Source: Amyloporia xantha (taxonomy: Eukaryota; Basidiomycota; Agaricomycetes; Polyporales; Adustoporiaceae). Taken from it: DNA of 64,000 nucleotides. Location: contig JAYKKR010000007.1 of assembly GCA_036971615.1 (NCBI GenBank), positions 682,001 through 746,000 of the forward strand. Direction: 5' to 3'. The translations under genes were made by a program, and so were the position numbers. Shown piece by piece: positions 11,536 through 23,290 of this stretch; positions within the stretch are counted from its first letter, which is position 1, and every line of letters starts with the position of its first letter. The notes beneath the pieces are model-generated. The model had not been told where the DNA came from. It did no database searches and was given only the letters and a program-made list of their open reading frames with translations.

Positions 11536-14517
11536 ATGGACCCCGTCGACCACAGGGCCCGTCGCGACGAGCTCGGGCCTGACGAGGGCGCGTATCCCAT
11601 TCCCAACGACGAGCCCTCCGCACCCCGCCCCATGCGCAGTGGCAGCACCGCGACGGGTAGGCCCGACGAGGATATCACCGGTTACACCCTCATGGTTGCG
11701 GGGAGACGTACGGGCAAGACCTCCTTCCTCAGGCTTCTGCTCGACACCAGCGTCGTCTCCCCCACAGTCACCAGAGACCAGCTCGCGTCCGTCGCCAAGT
11801 TCGTCCAAGGCTGCAGCGGTCACACCTCACACGTCAGGACCGTGTCCGTCGACGTTGACCTGGCACCCACCGAGGCAGACGGACCGCAGCCCCTCAACCT
11901 CACGCTCATTGACACACCGTCGTTGGACTTCGAGGATGAAGCCTCGTCGCAGCGGGCCGTGGCCGAGATCATTCGGCACGTTGACGCGCGGTTCGCGGAA
12001 AGTATTGACGACGTAAGTATCTGCGCCCGTGGCTTGTCGAAATCATATTATCCAATAGGCTCTCTGTTCCAGGAGCGCAAGGCCCGCACAGGGGATCATC
12101 ATGTACATTTGTGAGTACCCCGGACGGTTGTCCGAGATAGGCATGATACCATCTGATTCACTGTCGCTGCTGTTGGCCTCTTGGGCAGGTGCATCTACTT
12201 TTTGGATCCGGATCACATAGTACCTCCGTCGGTGTCAGCACCACCCGCCCCCCTCGTATCGCGCACGCATAACACCAGCCAATCTGCACCCGAAGCTGAA
12301 CCTGTCTTTCTAGAGCCGCCAGTCACCACAAACCCGATGCTGTGCAAGCCCACTCTACCTGCCGCCGACATTGCGACCATTCGACGCCTTTCGGCACGCG
12401 TCAATGTCTTGCCCGTCGTTGCTCGTGCCGATATGCTCACAAATGATCGTCTTGCGGCAGTGAAGATGGCTATCCGGAGGGACCTGGCGGAAGCCGGCAT
12501 TGGGTTTGGAATATTCGACCTAGACACTTTCCCCCAGTACCCTCAGTACAGCCATAAAGACAAGGTCGAATTGACGCCACCTAAGTTCCATTCAGAGTCG
12601 CCCAACGGCTACGCCAACCACACCAACGGTGCATCTTCGGCTGCCACTTCCCCTCCGTCGACCCCTCTGTCTCCATCGTTTCTACGACTTCCCTTCGCTT
12701 TGATATCACCAGATATTTATTCACACAGTGACGGTGTTTCTAGACCATCGCCCTCACGCCATGAGCTTGCGCTCCAATACACTCCTTCACACCTACACCC
12801 TAAACTCAAAACTCAGTCACATTCTAAATTAGCGCCAGGAAAATACATCCGGAGCTATAGATGGGGATTTCTCGATGTCATGGACACCAACCACTGTGAT
12901 TTTGTTTATCTTCGAGGGGCCATATTCCATCATATGCAGGTACAGTCCTTATCTTCAGCTGGGCCGTCTTATACATCTTGCTAACATCACTTCGAACGTT
13001 ATGGCGTGCTCTGTAGACCTTGCAAAAGTACACGAGAGAATATCTCTTCCAAAAATTCAGGGCAGAAATGCAGCCCCCGCCTCCACATCCGATAGCGACG
13101 CGTGGGACACAACCGTCGGTATCCATGTCACACCTACCCCCGCTTTCGCATGGTTCGCGGCCCATCCTTGCTATAGACACTACTCCCGCTCACTCCGCAG
13201 CGAAACCACGCCCAACACCGCCAGTCCCCCGCATAGGTATAACCTTGAATGGCGATGCTGCCCCGCCCCCGGCAGTATCACCCAAGCCGCCTGTGGTTTC
13301 TGAACCTTCACCAAGAACCGCCACGTCCTCGAGTCAGTTCCCTCTCCTTTTTGAACGGTGCTGGGGAATTTATCGTCGTGCCGTGTCCGCTCTCGTCTGT
13401 GGTTCTCAGAGGGTAGTTCGGTTCACTATGCTGACAAGCGTTTACTCATGCAGGATCGCAGCGGTCTCGGGCTAAAAAGATCACTGTCGCATGCAATTTC
13501 TGCCGAGGCACGTCGACGCAGTCTTATATTTTCACCAGTTTGGATCTGAACCCATCTTGTAGCTCGCAAACTGAAATGTGACGGTGGCAGACCTGCGTGT
13601 AGTCAGTGCCACAAACGGTCGACTCCGTGCGACTACATGACAGGTCACAAGCGCCGTGGCAACGGCAAGTCTCGGAAACAGTACGGTGGTAGTGACAGTG
13701 AAGGCGAAAGCATGGAAGACCAGTCGGTGGAGCCCGACAATCCTTCCGAATCCCCCGAAGTTGTTTCTCAGCCTCAGTCCCGGAGAAATTCGAGCGTAAG
13801 CATGCTGCTGACGGAGTCGTTGCCACCGCTAAGCAGCGCTATCGAGCGGAGGGAGGAGTCATCGTCTACGGTACTTCCTCCGATCACCCATGCTACCTCG
13901 AGTAGGCTAGCGGTGCCCGAGTCACGACCGGAGCTTCCTCCAATTGCCACGCTGTCTGTGCCCCCTTCGAATGGATCGCGAGAAGATCCACCGTCGCAAT
14001 CTGCGTCAAAACAGGAGGACAGTCAGATGATACAACGGAGGCGAACGTCTTCCGCAACATCTGGGAAAAGCCGGACCGCAGGCCTTGGTTCCAAAATTGT
14101 GGCTTGTAACGTTTGCAGAGGTATGGAATCACCGGTGATGACCTTCACTACAGCTAACACGGTATCATGTGCCTAGCTCGCAAGACGCGGTGCGACGGTG
14201 CGCATCCGGTTTGTGGAAGTTGTTCTCGGCGCTCGCTGGCTTGCAACTATGTGAATGACCCGCAGAACGCACGGAACCGTGGCAAGAGTTCTGGCACCAC
14301 CACATCAGGACCATCCGGGTCGACATCGGCTCGTTCTTCCCCTTCCACACAGCTGCACTTCACTGCGTCTGGAGACGCCCCTCCTACGAACGGCTATACT
14401 CGTCGCATCGGCGCAGTGGACACAGATCCTGCGGACCATGGAGGCCAGCCCTCCAAGAAAATGCGCATGGCTGCTGAAGCCGGCCGCTCTGCGGTTGCGG
14501 TCACTCGAACGCCTTGA
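11536..14517 (+). CDS. Septin-like GTPase fused to two tandem Zn(2)-Cys(6) clusters
   Basis: Seven exons (11536-12012, 12073-12110, 12189-12939, 13017-13332, 13454-13507, 13563-14120, 14177-14517) total 2535 nt and keep one frame for 844 residues. Residues 50-450 form a septin-type G domain: P-loop GRRTGKTS (56-63), G3 DTPSLDF (126-132, Ser where septins have Gly), ARADMLTNDRL for G4 (250-), and the C-terminal septin signature HMQTLQKYTREYLFQKFR. A Pro-rich linker follows, then zinc cluster 1 (CNFCRARKLKC, DGGRPAC, SQCHKRSTPC; residues 541-568), about 155 Ser/Pro-rich residues, and zinc cluster 2 (CNVCRARKTRC, DGAHPVC, GSCSRRSLAC; 727-754). All twelve Cys are present. The 13508-13562 intron has a GC donor; the others are GT-AG. 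An alternative is two overlapping genes, but no promoter gap separates them and the joining intron (13333-13453) has good splice signals. A start at the upstream ATG of 11494 is also possible. Confidence 0.72.
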
Positions 14518-15449
14518 GCGGCGCTTCTTTTCTTCTCTCATGGGACCCTTGTAGTAGAGCTCGTTAGTACTGACTCGTTTGTATTTCCTGATTGCTGATT
14601 GTTTTTCATCTGCTGCTGTGCTTGGTTTAGGTAGTTGTTTGTCGGATGGGGGAGTGTAACATAGTATCTATTGCTGAACTGGTGCTGATTACATGAACGT
14701 TCCTGGTGCTGAGTACGGCCACGGGCCGCTGAGACCCAATATGGGCGCCAGCGGCTAATCGCATGGGAAAGTCTAATTCGCGTTGTGGATAGTGTTGTTG
14801 GCAATACCGGCGCCATTTTGCCAAGTGGCGCGCGCCAAGCGCCGCGCCACCCCTGGCGCACCGTCCTCAGTGGCACAACCTGGCGAGAACACGGGCGCCT
14901 AAACCTCGGCAGAGCTCGGCAACCGTCGGTATCCTCCGATAGTCCGGTTTAGGAATTCTCGGCCGGCCTTACACGCATTGAAAATCGACGTCTGGCCTTC
15001 ATTGGCTCATTTATTGACATCTTTCTACCTCCCGAGGCAGGCCAAACAGGGCTTTCAGCTTTTAATCAGATCTATTTCATACAAGTATCAATGCATACAC
15101 TGATTCTAGATGAGCTGGGAAGAATTTGTGATCCTAGAGTTTGTAAAATATATTCAAACTGGTTTTCGATGCAGAAAAACATGCGGAGGAATTTCGCCAG
15201 TTTCGCCATGTGCGCCAGCAAACGCCAGGCCCTCCCGCAGAGGCTGCGCCGCGCCAGGCGCTTGGCGCAGCACCGCTGGAGTTTTGCCCCCTACACTAGT
15301 TGTGGACCGCGTCCTTCAAGCTCAGGCTCTAGCCTTCCTCCTCGTCCTCCTCGTGTCTCCCTCGCGCTGGTCGTTCTGCATGAACACCATTCTCACGTTC
15401 ATTTCTAATTCTATTCGACTCGGGCAGCACTAAAGCTTAAGTCTCAGCC
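14518..15449. other. Intergenic, mostly a dispersed repeat
   Basis: No gene. Most of this gap is the GC-rich repeat listed separately (14811-15300). Confidence 0.5.
14811..15300. repeat. GC-rich dispersed repeat, copy 1 (possible non-autonomous element)
   Basis: The ends are GC-rich and partly inverted: GCGCCAAGCGCC near 14833 matches the reverse complement of the stretch near 15255. The inner right part shares AGCAAACGCCAGG, CCAGGCCCTCCCGCAG, GATGAGCTG, TTGTAAAAT and GAGGCAGGCC, in the same order, with 56160-56380. No coding frame or clear target duplication was found, so the boundaries are approximate. Confidence 0.5.
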
Positions 15450-17699
15450 ATGTTTAGCTTTCGTCGCAAGCCGCGCAAATCAGACATCGATCATAGTGGT
15501 CCTCCTTTCATCCGCACTTCGCCCTCACTGCCCGAGCTTTCTACCCAAGGAATACCATGGCCAGCCAACTTGGTAGATCTGTCTTCTTTACCCCAGATTG
15601 ATACCCCACAATCTCCTCCACAAGGTGCGGCCAAAACTCTATTTCCCACGCAAATCGGCGGTCCCATTGCATTCCATAAACCATGGTCGTCTCCAGACAA
15701 ACCTGCAGGTCAGACAATATCCTCACTGTATACCTCACCTCCGCCCCCGCCCTCCGCGTTCGAGACCCGCAAGCAGCCCGCCCATCTCCGCACGCGTATC
15801 AGTCAACGCAAGGCTCGCAGTCCAACGACCTTCAATATCATGGTATGTCATTGGCTTGTACGTTAACGTAGCTCGTTCCTTATATTGGAGGCCATCTAGG
15901 TGGCTGGCGCGCAAGGCACTGGCAAGACCTCTCTTTTGCGACTGCTCTTGGACACCGCCGACATCTCGCCCACTGCCACGATGGATCAGAAAGCTGCAGT
16001 GGAACGTTTCCTGCGCGGAGCTCCGAGGCGCACCGATGCGATCCAATCCGCGTGCGTGGAAATCTGCGAGTCGAGATATGACCGAGTTCTCCTGTCCGTC
16101 GTCGACACGCCCGGTCTCGATTTTCAGGAAGGGCACGAATTGAAGCTAGAACGGCAGGTGACCGGGGTCGTGAAGTATCTGGACGCCCAGTTCGCAAGTA
16201 CTTTGAATGAGGTGCGTGCATCGTCTTGCGCATGCCCAGAAATCATTGCACCTTAATGTAGAAAATTGACCACACATCCTGGAACTCTTTATGGAGCGTC
16301 AGAGGACTCTAGTCCCTATCCGGTGCTGATTTTACGTTTTCAGGAATCCAAAGTCGTCCGACAGAGCAAGGGAGATCAGCATATACATTTGTAAGGCCGA
16401 ACTACAAAAACATGTGCTGCGTCTGATCTCGGCTTCCTAGATGTATTTATATGATTGACCCCAAATCCATCATGTCCGCTTCCCTGCGACGTGCTCTCTC
16501 CTCGCTACCTTCGAAGACACGTTCTGAAGCAACAATCGCCCATCACTCCCCTGACCTGTCTTCCTTCTCAGACGATACCACGTCGGACGAGACGGACGAT
16601 GAACCGGCGGGTGATCTCACGATGTCCCCCGCCGACATCCGCGTCATACGCAGGTTGACAACGCGTGCCAATGTCCTCCCAGTGCTTGCTCGTGCAGACT
16701 CGTTGACAGATGAGACACTAGCCAAGATGAAGCAAGTCATACGCCGTGACCTGCGCAATGCAAGTCTTGACTTCGGGGTCTTTGGACCTGTGCAAGACGA
16801 CGCCAAACCGGTGCCACCGCGCGAATCGAGCAGCAATAGCAGCGGAAATGGCAACGCGGCTGATCGCGAGTCTGAGGCTGACTCTGAAGAAGAGAACAGG
16901 CTTGAGGAGCGTCGGTCCCGTGCTATTATTAAGCTCCGCGCTCCCAAAATTTCGTTGGGACGTCGCTCCTCGCGCTCGAGGTCACGACTGAGCCTCTCGG
17001 AGCTTGCGGCAACCGAACATGCAGAACCGGATGCTACGGACGCAGAGAGCGTCGCGAGCGTGCGCTTTTCGGCTCAAGTCGTCTCCAAAGGCGACCTTGG
17101 GCAGAACCTGCCATTTGCGCTCATCAGTCCGGAGCAGGTCCGCCGCAGGCGACCGCTCAAGCCATCCATCTCCATTCATGACCACCAGTCTATCAATGGG
17201 GAGGCGGGCAAACCAATGGCACCGCCTTCGGAAGACGGACATACCAATTCCATCGCGGATTCCACGCATACAGCGCCTGCAACACCGACCACACCGGTTT
17301 CGATGCGCAACTTTCCCTACTTGGCGGGCCCTCCTGCTGATCTCCGAGGCCTCTTTATTCGCAAATTCAGGTGGGGTACCGTCGATGTACTCAATCCTGA
17401 GCACTGTGATTTTGCTGCCATGCGCACGGCAGTGTTGTCGACGCATCTGAAGGTTTGTGGCGATGCTACCTTGATGGGAATATTGTCCTTAATCGCAATA
17501 ATACCCACAGATACTCAAAATTCGCACCAACGAGGTGTTATACGAGAAGTTCAGGACAGAGAAGCTGTTGGCAAAGCGTGCTACTAGTAACATCACTGAG
17601 GATGAAACGCGAAAACTTTTAGCAGGTAGGCCTTGCCACGCGCATGTACTTGTCATATACTCACAGCTTCCGATAACGTGCACAGATCTTGGATTGTAA
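15450..17699 (+). CDS. Septin-like GTPase
   Basis: Six exons (15450-15842, 15900-16211, 16344-16390, 16441-17452, 17511-17625, 17686-17699) give 630 residues. The N-terminus (1-130) is Pro/Ser-rich. The G domain follows: P-loop GAQGTGKTS (134-142), switch II DTPGLDF (200-206), QHIHLCIYMIDP, and G4 as VLARADSLTDETL. Near residue 320 there is a long insertion rich in Ser, Arg and acidic residues (for example RSSRSRSRLSLSELA). The septin-type end is FRWGTVDVLNPEHCDF then LKIRTNEVLYEKFRTEKLL. Septins bind GTP and assemble into membrane-associated filaments; this protein is divergent, so filament assembly is not assured. It is a tandem paralogue of the preceding gene (shared LLRLLLDT, ADIRVIRRL-type and DVLNPEHCDF-type blocks and intron positions) but has no zinc clusters. 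Unlike its paralogue it keeps DTPG. Confidence 0.85.
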
Positions 17700-18022
17700 G
17701 GCAGTGGAATTTGTTTTTCTTTTTTCTAAATCTACTTCGGATGGTCCTGGGGTTTCGAGCTGAGTCATACCTTGCTTCTTGTATACGTAACATTATACCT
17801 TCATTATATGCTCTGCAGTATTCGCTTCTACTTGTGTTTCAGTGGTTGTTCACCTAATCTAAATCCTTCATCACAATTGAGGAAGCCAGACCTAAGCACC
17901 TGTCTCGCGTGACATCAGAAGATCGGCAATAGAGCGGTAACATCTTCCTGTGCGATGTGCTCAAGCGAGCTCTATTCAAATTGTCTACCTTACAAAAATT
18001 CTACAGCCGACGATGACTTCAA
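17700..18022. other. Convergent intergenic region
   Basis: Short 3'-3' gap between the septin-like gene and ARO7; nothing else seen. Confidence 0.5.
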
Positions 18023-19170
18023 TCACGATTTCTTGCTAGCCATCAAAGTATCTATCTGCTCTTGTGACATCCCTTCTAGACGGACTAGTAGGTAGTCAAC
18101 CTGTTCAAACGTCATCAGCTGCGCTGGAAACGCTGAGTCCGGCAAGCACGCGGAACACACCTCGACCTCCTTGGTCAGCGGGATGATGTAGTGTTCGTAC
18201 AACTCCACGACACCATCGACGTCGATCTTCCTCGTGGAAGCGTCGTCGATTGGCTCGCCGTCGGCGGCGAAATTAAGCGCATACAGGCCAGCCTTCTTGC
18301 GCAGCCGCTGTAGCAACTTGCGCTCGACCTCGGGCTTCGTGATCAGTGCGTCGAGTGCAGCACGGTTTGGCTTGATGATGTGGGGGATGAACGCGGCAGG
18401 GTCGTCTCTGAATTTCGACTCGGAGACGAACTTGCCTGATGACATGGCACGATATTGCGTGTGAATGTCTCCGCAACGAGAGGGAACCTACATACCATAA
18501 TGCACTCGTTTGCTGATTGCTTGAAGGACCTCTACATCAATAATCGCTGCACTCCCATAGTTCCCGTCGTCTTCATACTCATCATCCCCCGTTATCCCTT
18601 TCGCACGTTGTGCGGCTGCAAGAGCGACGGTTGCTTGCTGGGTAATGCGCGGGACGATAGAGCGAGTGTAGAAGCTAAGGATGGAGGCATTGACGTTGAC
18701 TTTGTTCGGATAGAGGATCTCGGGTGACTTGGGGCCCTTCAGGACGGGGGCAGGTAGTTCGGCCGGGTCCGTGAACGGATACTCGTCCGGACTGTTAGAT
18801 GGATGGCGAGCATAAACGCATTGTGTCTTGTTTAGATGGGTCTCGGTGACTTGCCTTGTGTATCTTCGTGCTTTAGCTGCGGAAGTCGGTTCAGCATTCG
18901 TTTTGCACACGACCACCATCTACAGTCATTGCACTCGCCATGGAAGGACTCTGTTTCTTTCAGGAACCAGTCCAGCCAACTGCCCTTGAATCCAATAGCC
19001 TGCAGCTCCTCAAACTCGCCGCGGCGATATATCTTGGGATTGTATGCGAATTGCGCACGCTCGATGAGCGAGAAGATGATGGTGTCCTCGAGACGCGTCA
19101 AGATCGACCGTATCCTGTCCAGAGACAGGGGGTCTGCGGTGAGTGTATAATTCTGTTGGGTGGTCGTCAT
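18023..19170 (-). CDS. ARO7: Chorismate mutase
   Basis: Rearranges chorismate to prephenate, the branch point to tyrosine and phenylalanine (family knowledge; cytosolic AroQ-type all-helical enzyme, allosterically regulated in yeast). Five exons: 19170-18939, 18876-18855, 18791-18496, 18435-18161, 18100-18023, giving about 300 residues. Recognisable blocks: [25 protein letters not shown] (read in parts), [105 protein letters not shown], with C-terminal [11 protein letters not shown]. Two introns have GC donors: 18938-18877 (CATG|GCGAGT) and 18854-18792 (ACAAG|GCAAGT). They are required to obtain the conserved SFHAKARRYTSPDEYPF. Exon 2 is only 22 nt. The start is the ATG of [17 protein letters not shown]. 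Confidence 0.94.
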
Positions 19171-20551
19171 GATAGTGGAAAAGGAATGCGAGCCAGGCTA
19201 TAGTGCGCCTCTGAGCTGTCAGGGTTATCTACGGGTGCCCGTCGAGCGTCGAGGGTTTTTCTCAGTGCTGTGAGTCGAACGCTCGCCCGATTCGCACAGT
19301 GCGCTGCGAGCTTGGCACGATGCACACTGGTCTCATCTTTGTAGCTCTGAACGATGCCTTGAAAGTCGATTCTCTCGCAGGGACGAGTGAGATTGATATG
19401 CGCATGGGAGAGGTGACGGCAGTGTACACAGCGGTCCCAGCGTCAGTTCCAACCTCGAATCCTGAGTCTGACCATGATGATCCGGCATATGTACACAGGT
19501 CCCTCCTCGCCGACGACTCTGTGATGTTATGAATCTCTCACATTTTGACGCAAATCTACGCGGGCTCTGCGATATGATAATACAGATGCGAACCATTTTC
19601 ATGTCTGTCCAACCTTTGGCCCTGCAGCCTCAAGCAATACATGGTGCCGGCGCCCATAATCAATCCTGTCCTCGTCCCATATCATAAAGCCGCGCTCAGG
19701 TCGTAAGGTACTGTATTGCGATCACAAGCTTAAGGTGAGATCTTGAGATGAGCCTGTGGGTTGACATCTGTACTGCGTCATCTACGGCTATCTAGGTCAG
19801 TTCCTTTAGCCTCGGCCCTCAATCTTTCAGGTTTATTGCACAAGCCCGACCGTCTGTCAGCTGGAGACTGCTTGCGACTCGAGAATAGGTGTCCGATTGC
19901 TTCCGGCGAGTTATTGGGGGAGTCAACGGAACAAAGATGACACCCACCCTGTCTTCTGACAGTCGGACCGCATGTACTGCGCATACATTCTGAGCTCGAG
20001 GTGCGCGGCTTCCACTGTTTCCCACTGCCAATACTAATTGTCCAGCTTCCCCAATTCCAAGCAGTTGGCCTGAGTGCGAGTATCCATAACATGTACATAT
20101 ATCATGACGCGTACATTGCAATCAAACCAGGTCCGAGCGGTATATACAAGCTTCCACTCACCCTTTCATCGTGGACATCGCCAAGGAACAGCGCACCCTA
20201 TCATGTTTCTCACCCAGGTTGTTGGTTCTAAGTTTACCGTATCTGATAGTGATAACGGCCTCCCACTCTATTAGCTTGATTCTTTGGGGAACGTGCTCCA
20301 CCCCCTTCGTCCAGAAGTCAGTCACGAGCATGATTGCAGGGTATCTTTCTCCCGTTCTTTCCCATAAGCTAATGCGTTCGACGGAACCCTCGTCTTCCTC
20401 CCCGGGGCCGGAAAATCTGCAGTCCGGGCTCCGTCTGATCGACAAGGATATGGAGCGAGCGCCGGGCTTGCAATGGGGCCACCCTCAAGGAGAGCTATAT
20501 AAACTCGAGAGGTGGGAAGGGCTGAGCAGGTCACCCTGCTGCTAAGACATC
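19171..20551. other. Divergent intergenic region between ARO7 and THI4
   Basis: 1.4 kb without a supportable gene; it holds both promoters. I looked for a TPP-riboswitch core upstream of THI4 and did not find one. Confidence 0.5.
20496..20503 (+). promoter_or_regulatory. TATA box of THI4
   Basis: TATATAAA ends 48 nt before the THI4 start codon at 20552. This predicts a very short 5' UTR and a strongly regulated or highly expressed TATA-type promoter, as is common for thiamine genes. The assignment is by sequence and position only. Confidence 0.7.
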
Positions 20552-21746
<1,195 letters not shown>

Positions 21747-22086
21747 ACACCATCGTGACGGCTCGAAACAAAGATGAATCTCCAATTACACGCGCACCTG
21801 TATCATTGCACTGTCTCCCAATGTACTTAGAGATATATCATGTCAATGTGTAAACATAGTGAAACTGCCATTGCGAGTATGCTGAGGCTACTATGAGTTA
21901 AGTCGCTTAAGTGAGGGTGTTGACAAGCCTGAATTGGCCCAAGCCAATCTGATCTGATCTGGGTCGATCAGACTTGCAGTGTATCATAACTGCTTTACAC
22001 TGGACTTTATTCAAGGAAATCTTTCGACCTTGTACAACAGTGCAAAAGCCTGCTAGTGAGGTGCTTCACCATTGTTTGTTCTGGAG

Positions 22087-23290
22087 ATGACCGATCTGCC
22101 AGCCGAGCTGGTCATCTGTATACTTGAGCAACTTTACTACGATAAGTCCACAGGCCTACCTGACTGGCGAACTCTTAGAGCATGTTCTCTCGTGTCTCCG
22201 ACTTGGACAGAGCCATCCCAGAAGATGCTGTTCCATGCTGTAGTGCTGCGGGACGCCGGCGTCGACGCATTTATTCGGGCGACTGACCCCGCATCGGCAG
22301 CTGGAGCTCGATTGGGCTCGTATGTTCGTAGACTGGATGTACGACTCGGTTTTTCATTAGAAAATAACCCAGCGCAGGATATTCTGACCTTGTCTAACTT
22401 TATTACGATCCTTAATCATTGCCCGCGCCTCTACGAATTGACCCTTCGCGTCTTCGGCTTTCACCAGTTCGATGAACCCACGATGTCCACCCTCACAGCA
22501 TTTGCTGCCAGCCCATTTCGTGCACCCCTCCGCGCACTCAACCTCCTTCGCTGCGGCGTGCAGTCTCCAATCCTTTTTCAGCTTCTTGCTGTCTTCCCCA
22601 CCATCCGTTTCCTCTGCATCGGGATGGAGCTCGTCGCGCCTCCTCCACAAGGCCCCGCCTCTTTCTCCCTGACCGAGCTCGTCCTCTACCGTTTCCCGTC
22701 CCCTCCCATTGTCAGTTTCCTCCTATCCGCGTCCAGCTCTACTCTCGCGATTCTAGATGTCCGTGACATGCCGGACCCGCAGCTCGCCGAGATTCTGGCG
22801 CCGCATGGCCCATGCCTTCGTGCCCTCCGCGTCCTGCGCCATAACTCACGCAGCGCAGCGCTTATTAGACTATGTCCCGCCCTTGAGGAGCTCGTCCTGT
22901 TCCAGCTCTCGACGTTCCTCCCACTCGTCGGGCTGCCGGAGACGCTCGAGCATCTGAGCTTCCGCAACTATGCGTGGAGCTCGAGCCCGACCCTGCAGAG
23001 GGTAATTGCAGCCATTGATACGCTTCCGCGGTTACGCATCGTGACGTGCGACGTAGGTACGGCGACACATGTGGATTATCCGGCCCTGCAGCGCAAGTGC
23101 ACGGAGAGGGGCATCGAGCTGACGGCGGACGCGCTGCCGATATCAACGGTGTGTTGGTGTGCCCTAACGTACATTGCTGTGACTGATATTCGCCTTGCAG
23201 ATGGAAGACCCGGTCCCTGTGCGCCGCTTTCCGCGGCGCAAATCTATATCCAACTTTCGGCTTATGAACGAAGAGAATTGCGCGAAGTAA
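22087..23290 (+). CDS. F-box/LRR-like protein
   Basis: Two exons (22087-23148, 23201-23290) give 383 residues. The N-terminal MTDLPAELVICILEQLYYDK and LRACSLVSPTWTEPSQ match an F-box, which docks substrate receptors on Skp1 of SCF ubiquitin ligases (family knowledge). The remainder is a series of Leu-rich units (ELVLYRFPSPPIVSFLLSA, EELVLFQLSTFLPLVGL) as in the very large agaricomycete F-box families. The last exon encodes a short Arg-rich tail, MEDPVPVRRFPRRKSISNFR. The first ATG of the frame is 22087; the frame runs slightly further upstream from a TTG, which is not a plausible start. The target is unknown. Confidence 0.82.

Noticed and set aside
13017..14517. Separate zinc-cluster gene starting after the septin part
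   Set aside because: No promoter-sized gap and no suitable ATG apart from Met codons inside the septin tail. The fusion is the simpler model, though I keep the alternative in the entry.
19171..20551. TPP riboswitch upstream of THI4
   Set aside because: I looked for a CTGAGA-type core with the paired CCTGATC region and did not see one; the 5' UTR also looks too short.
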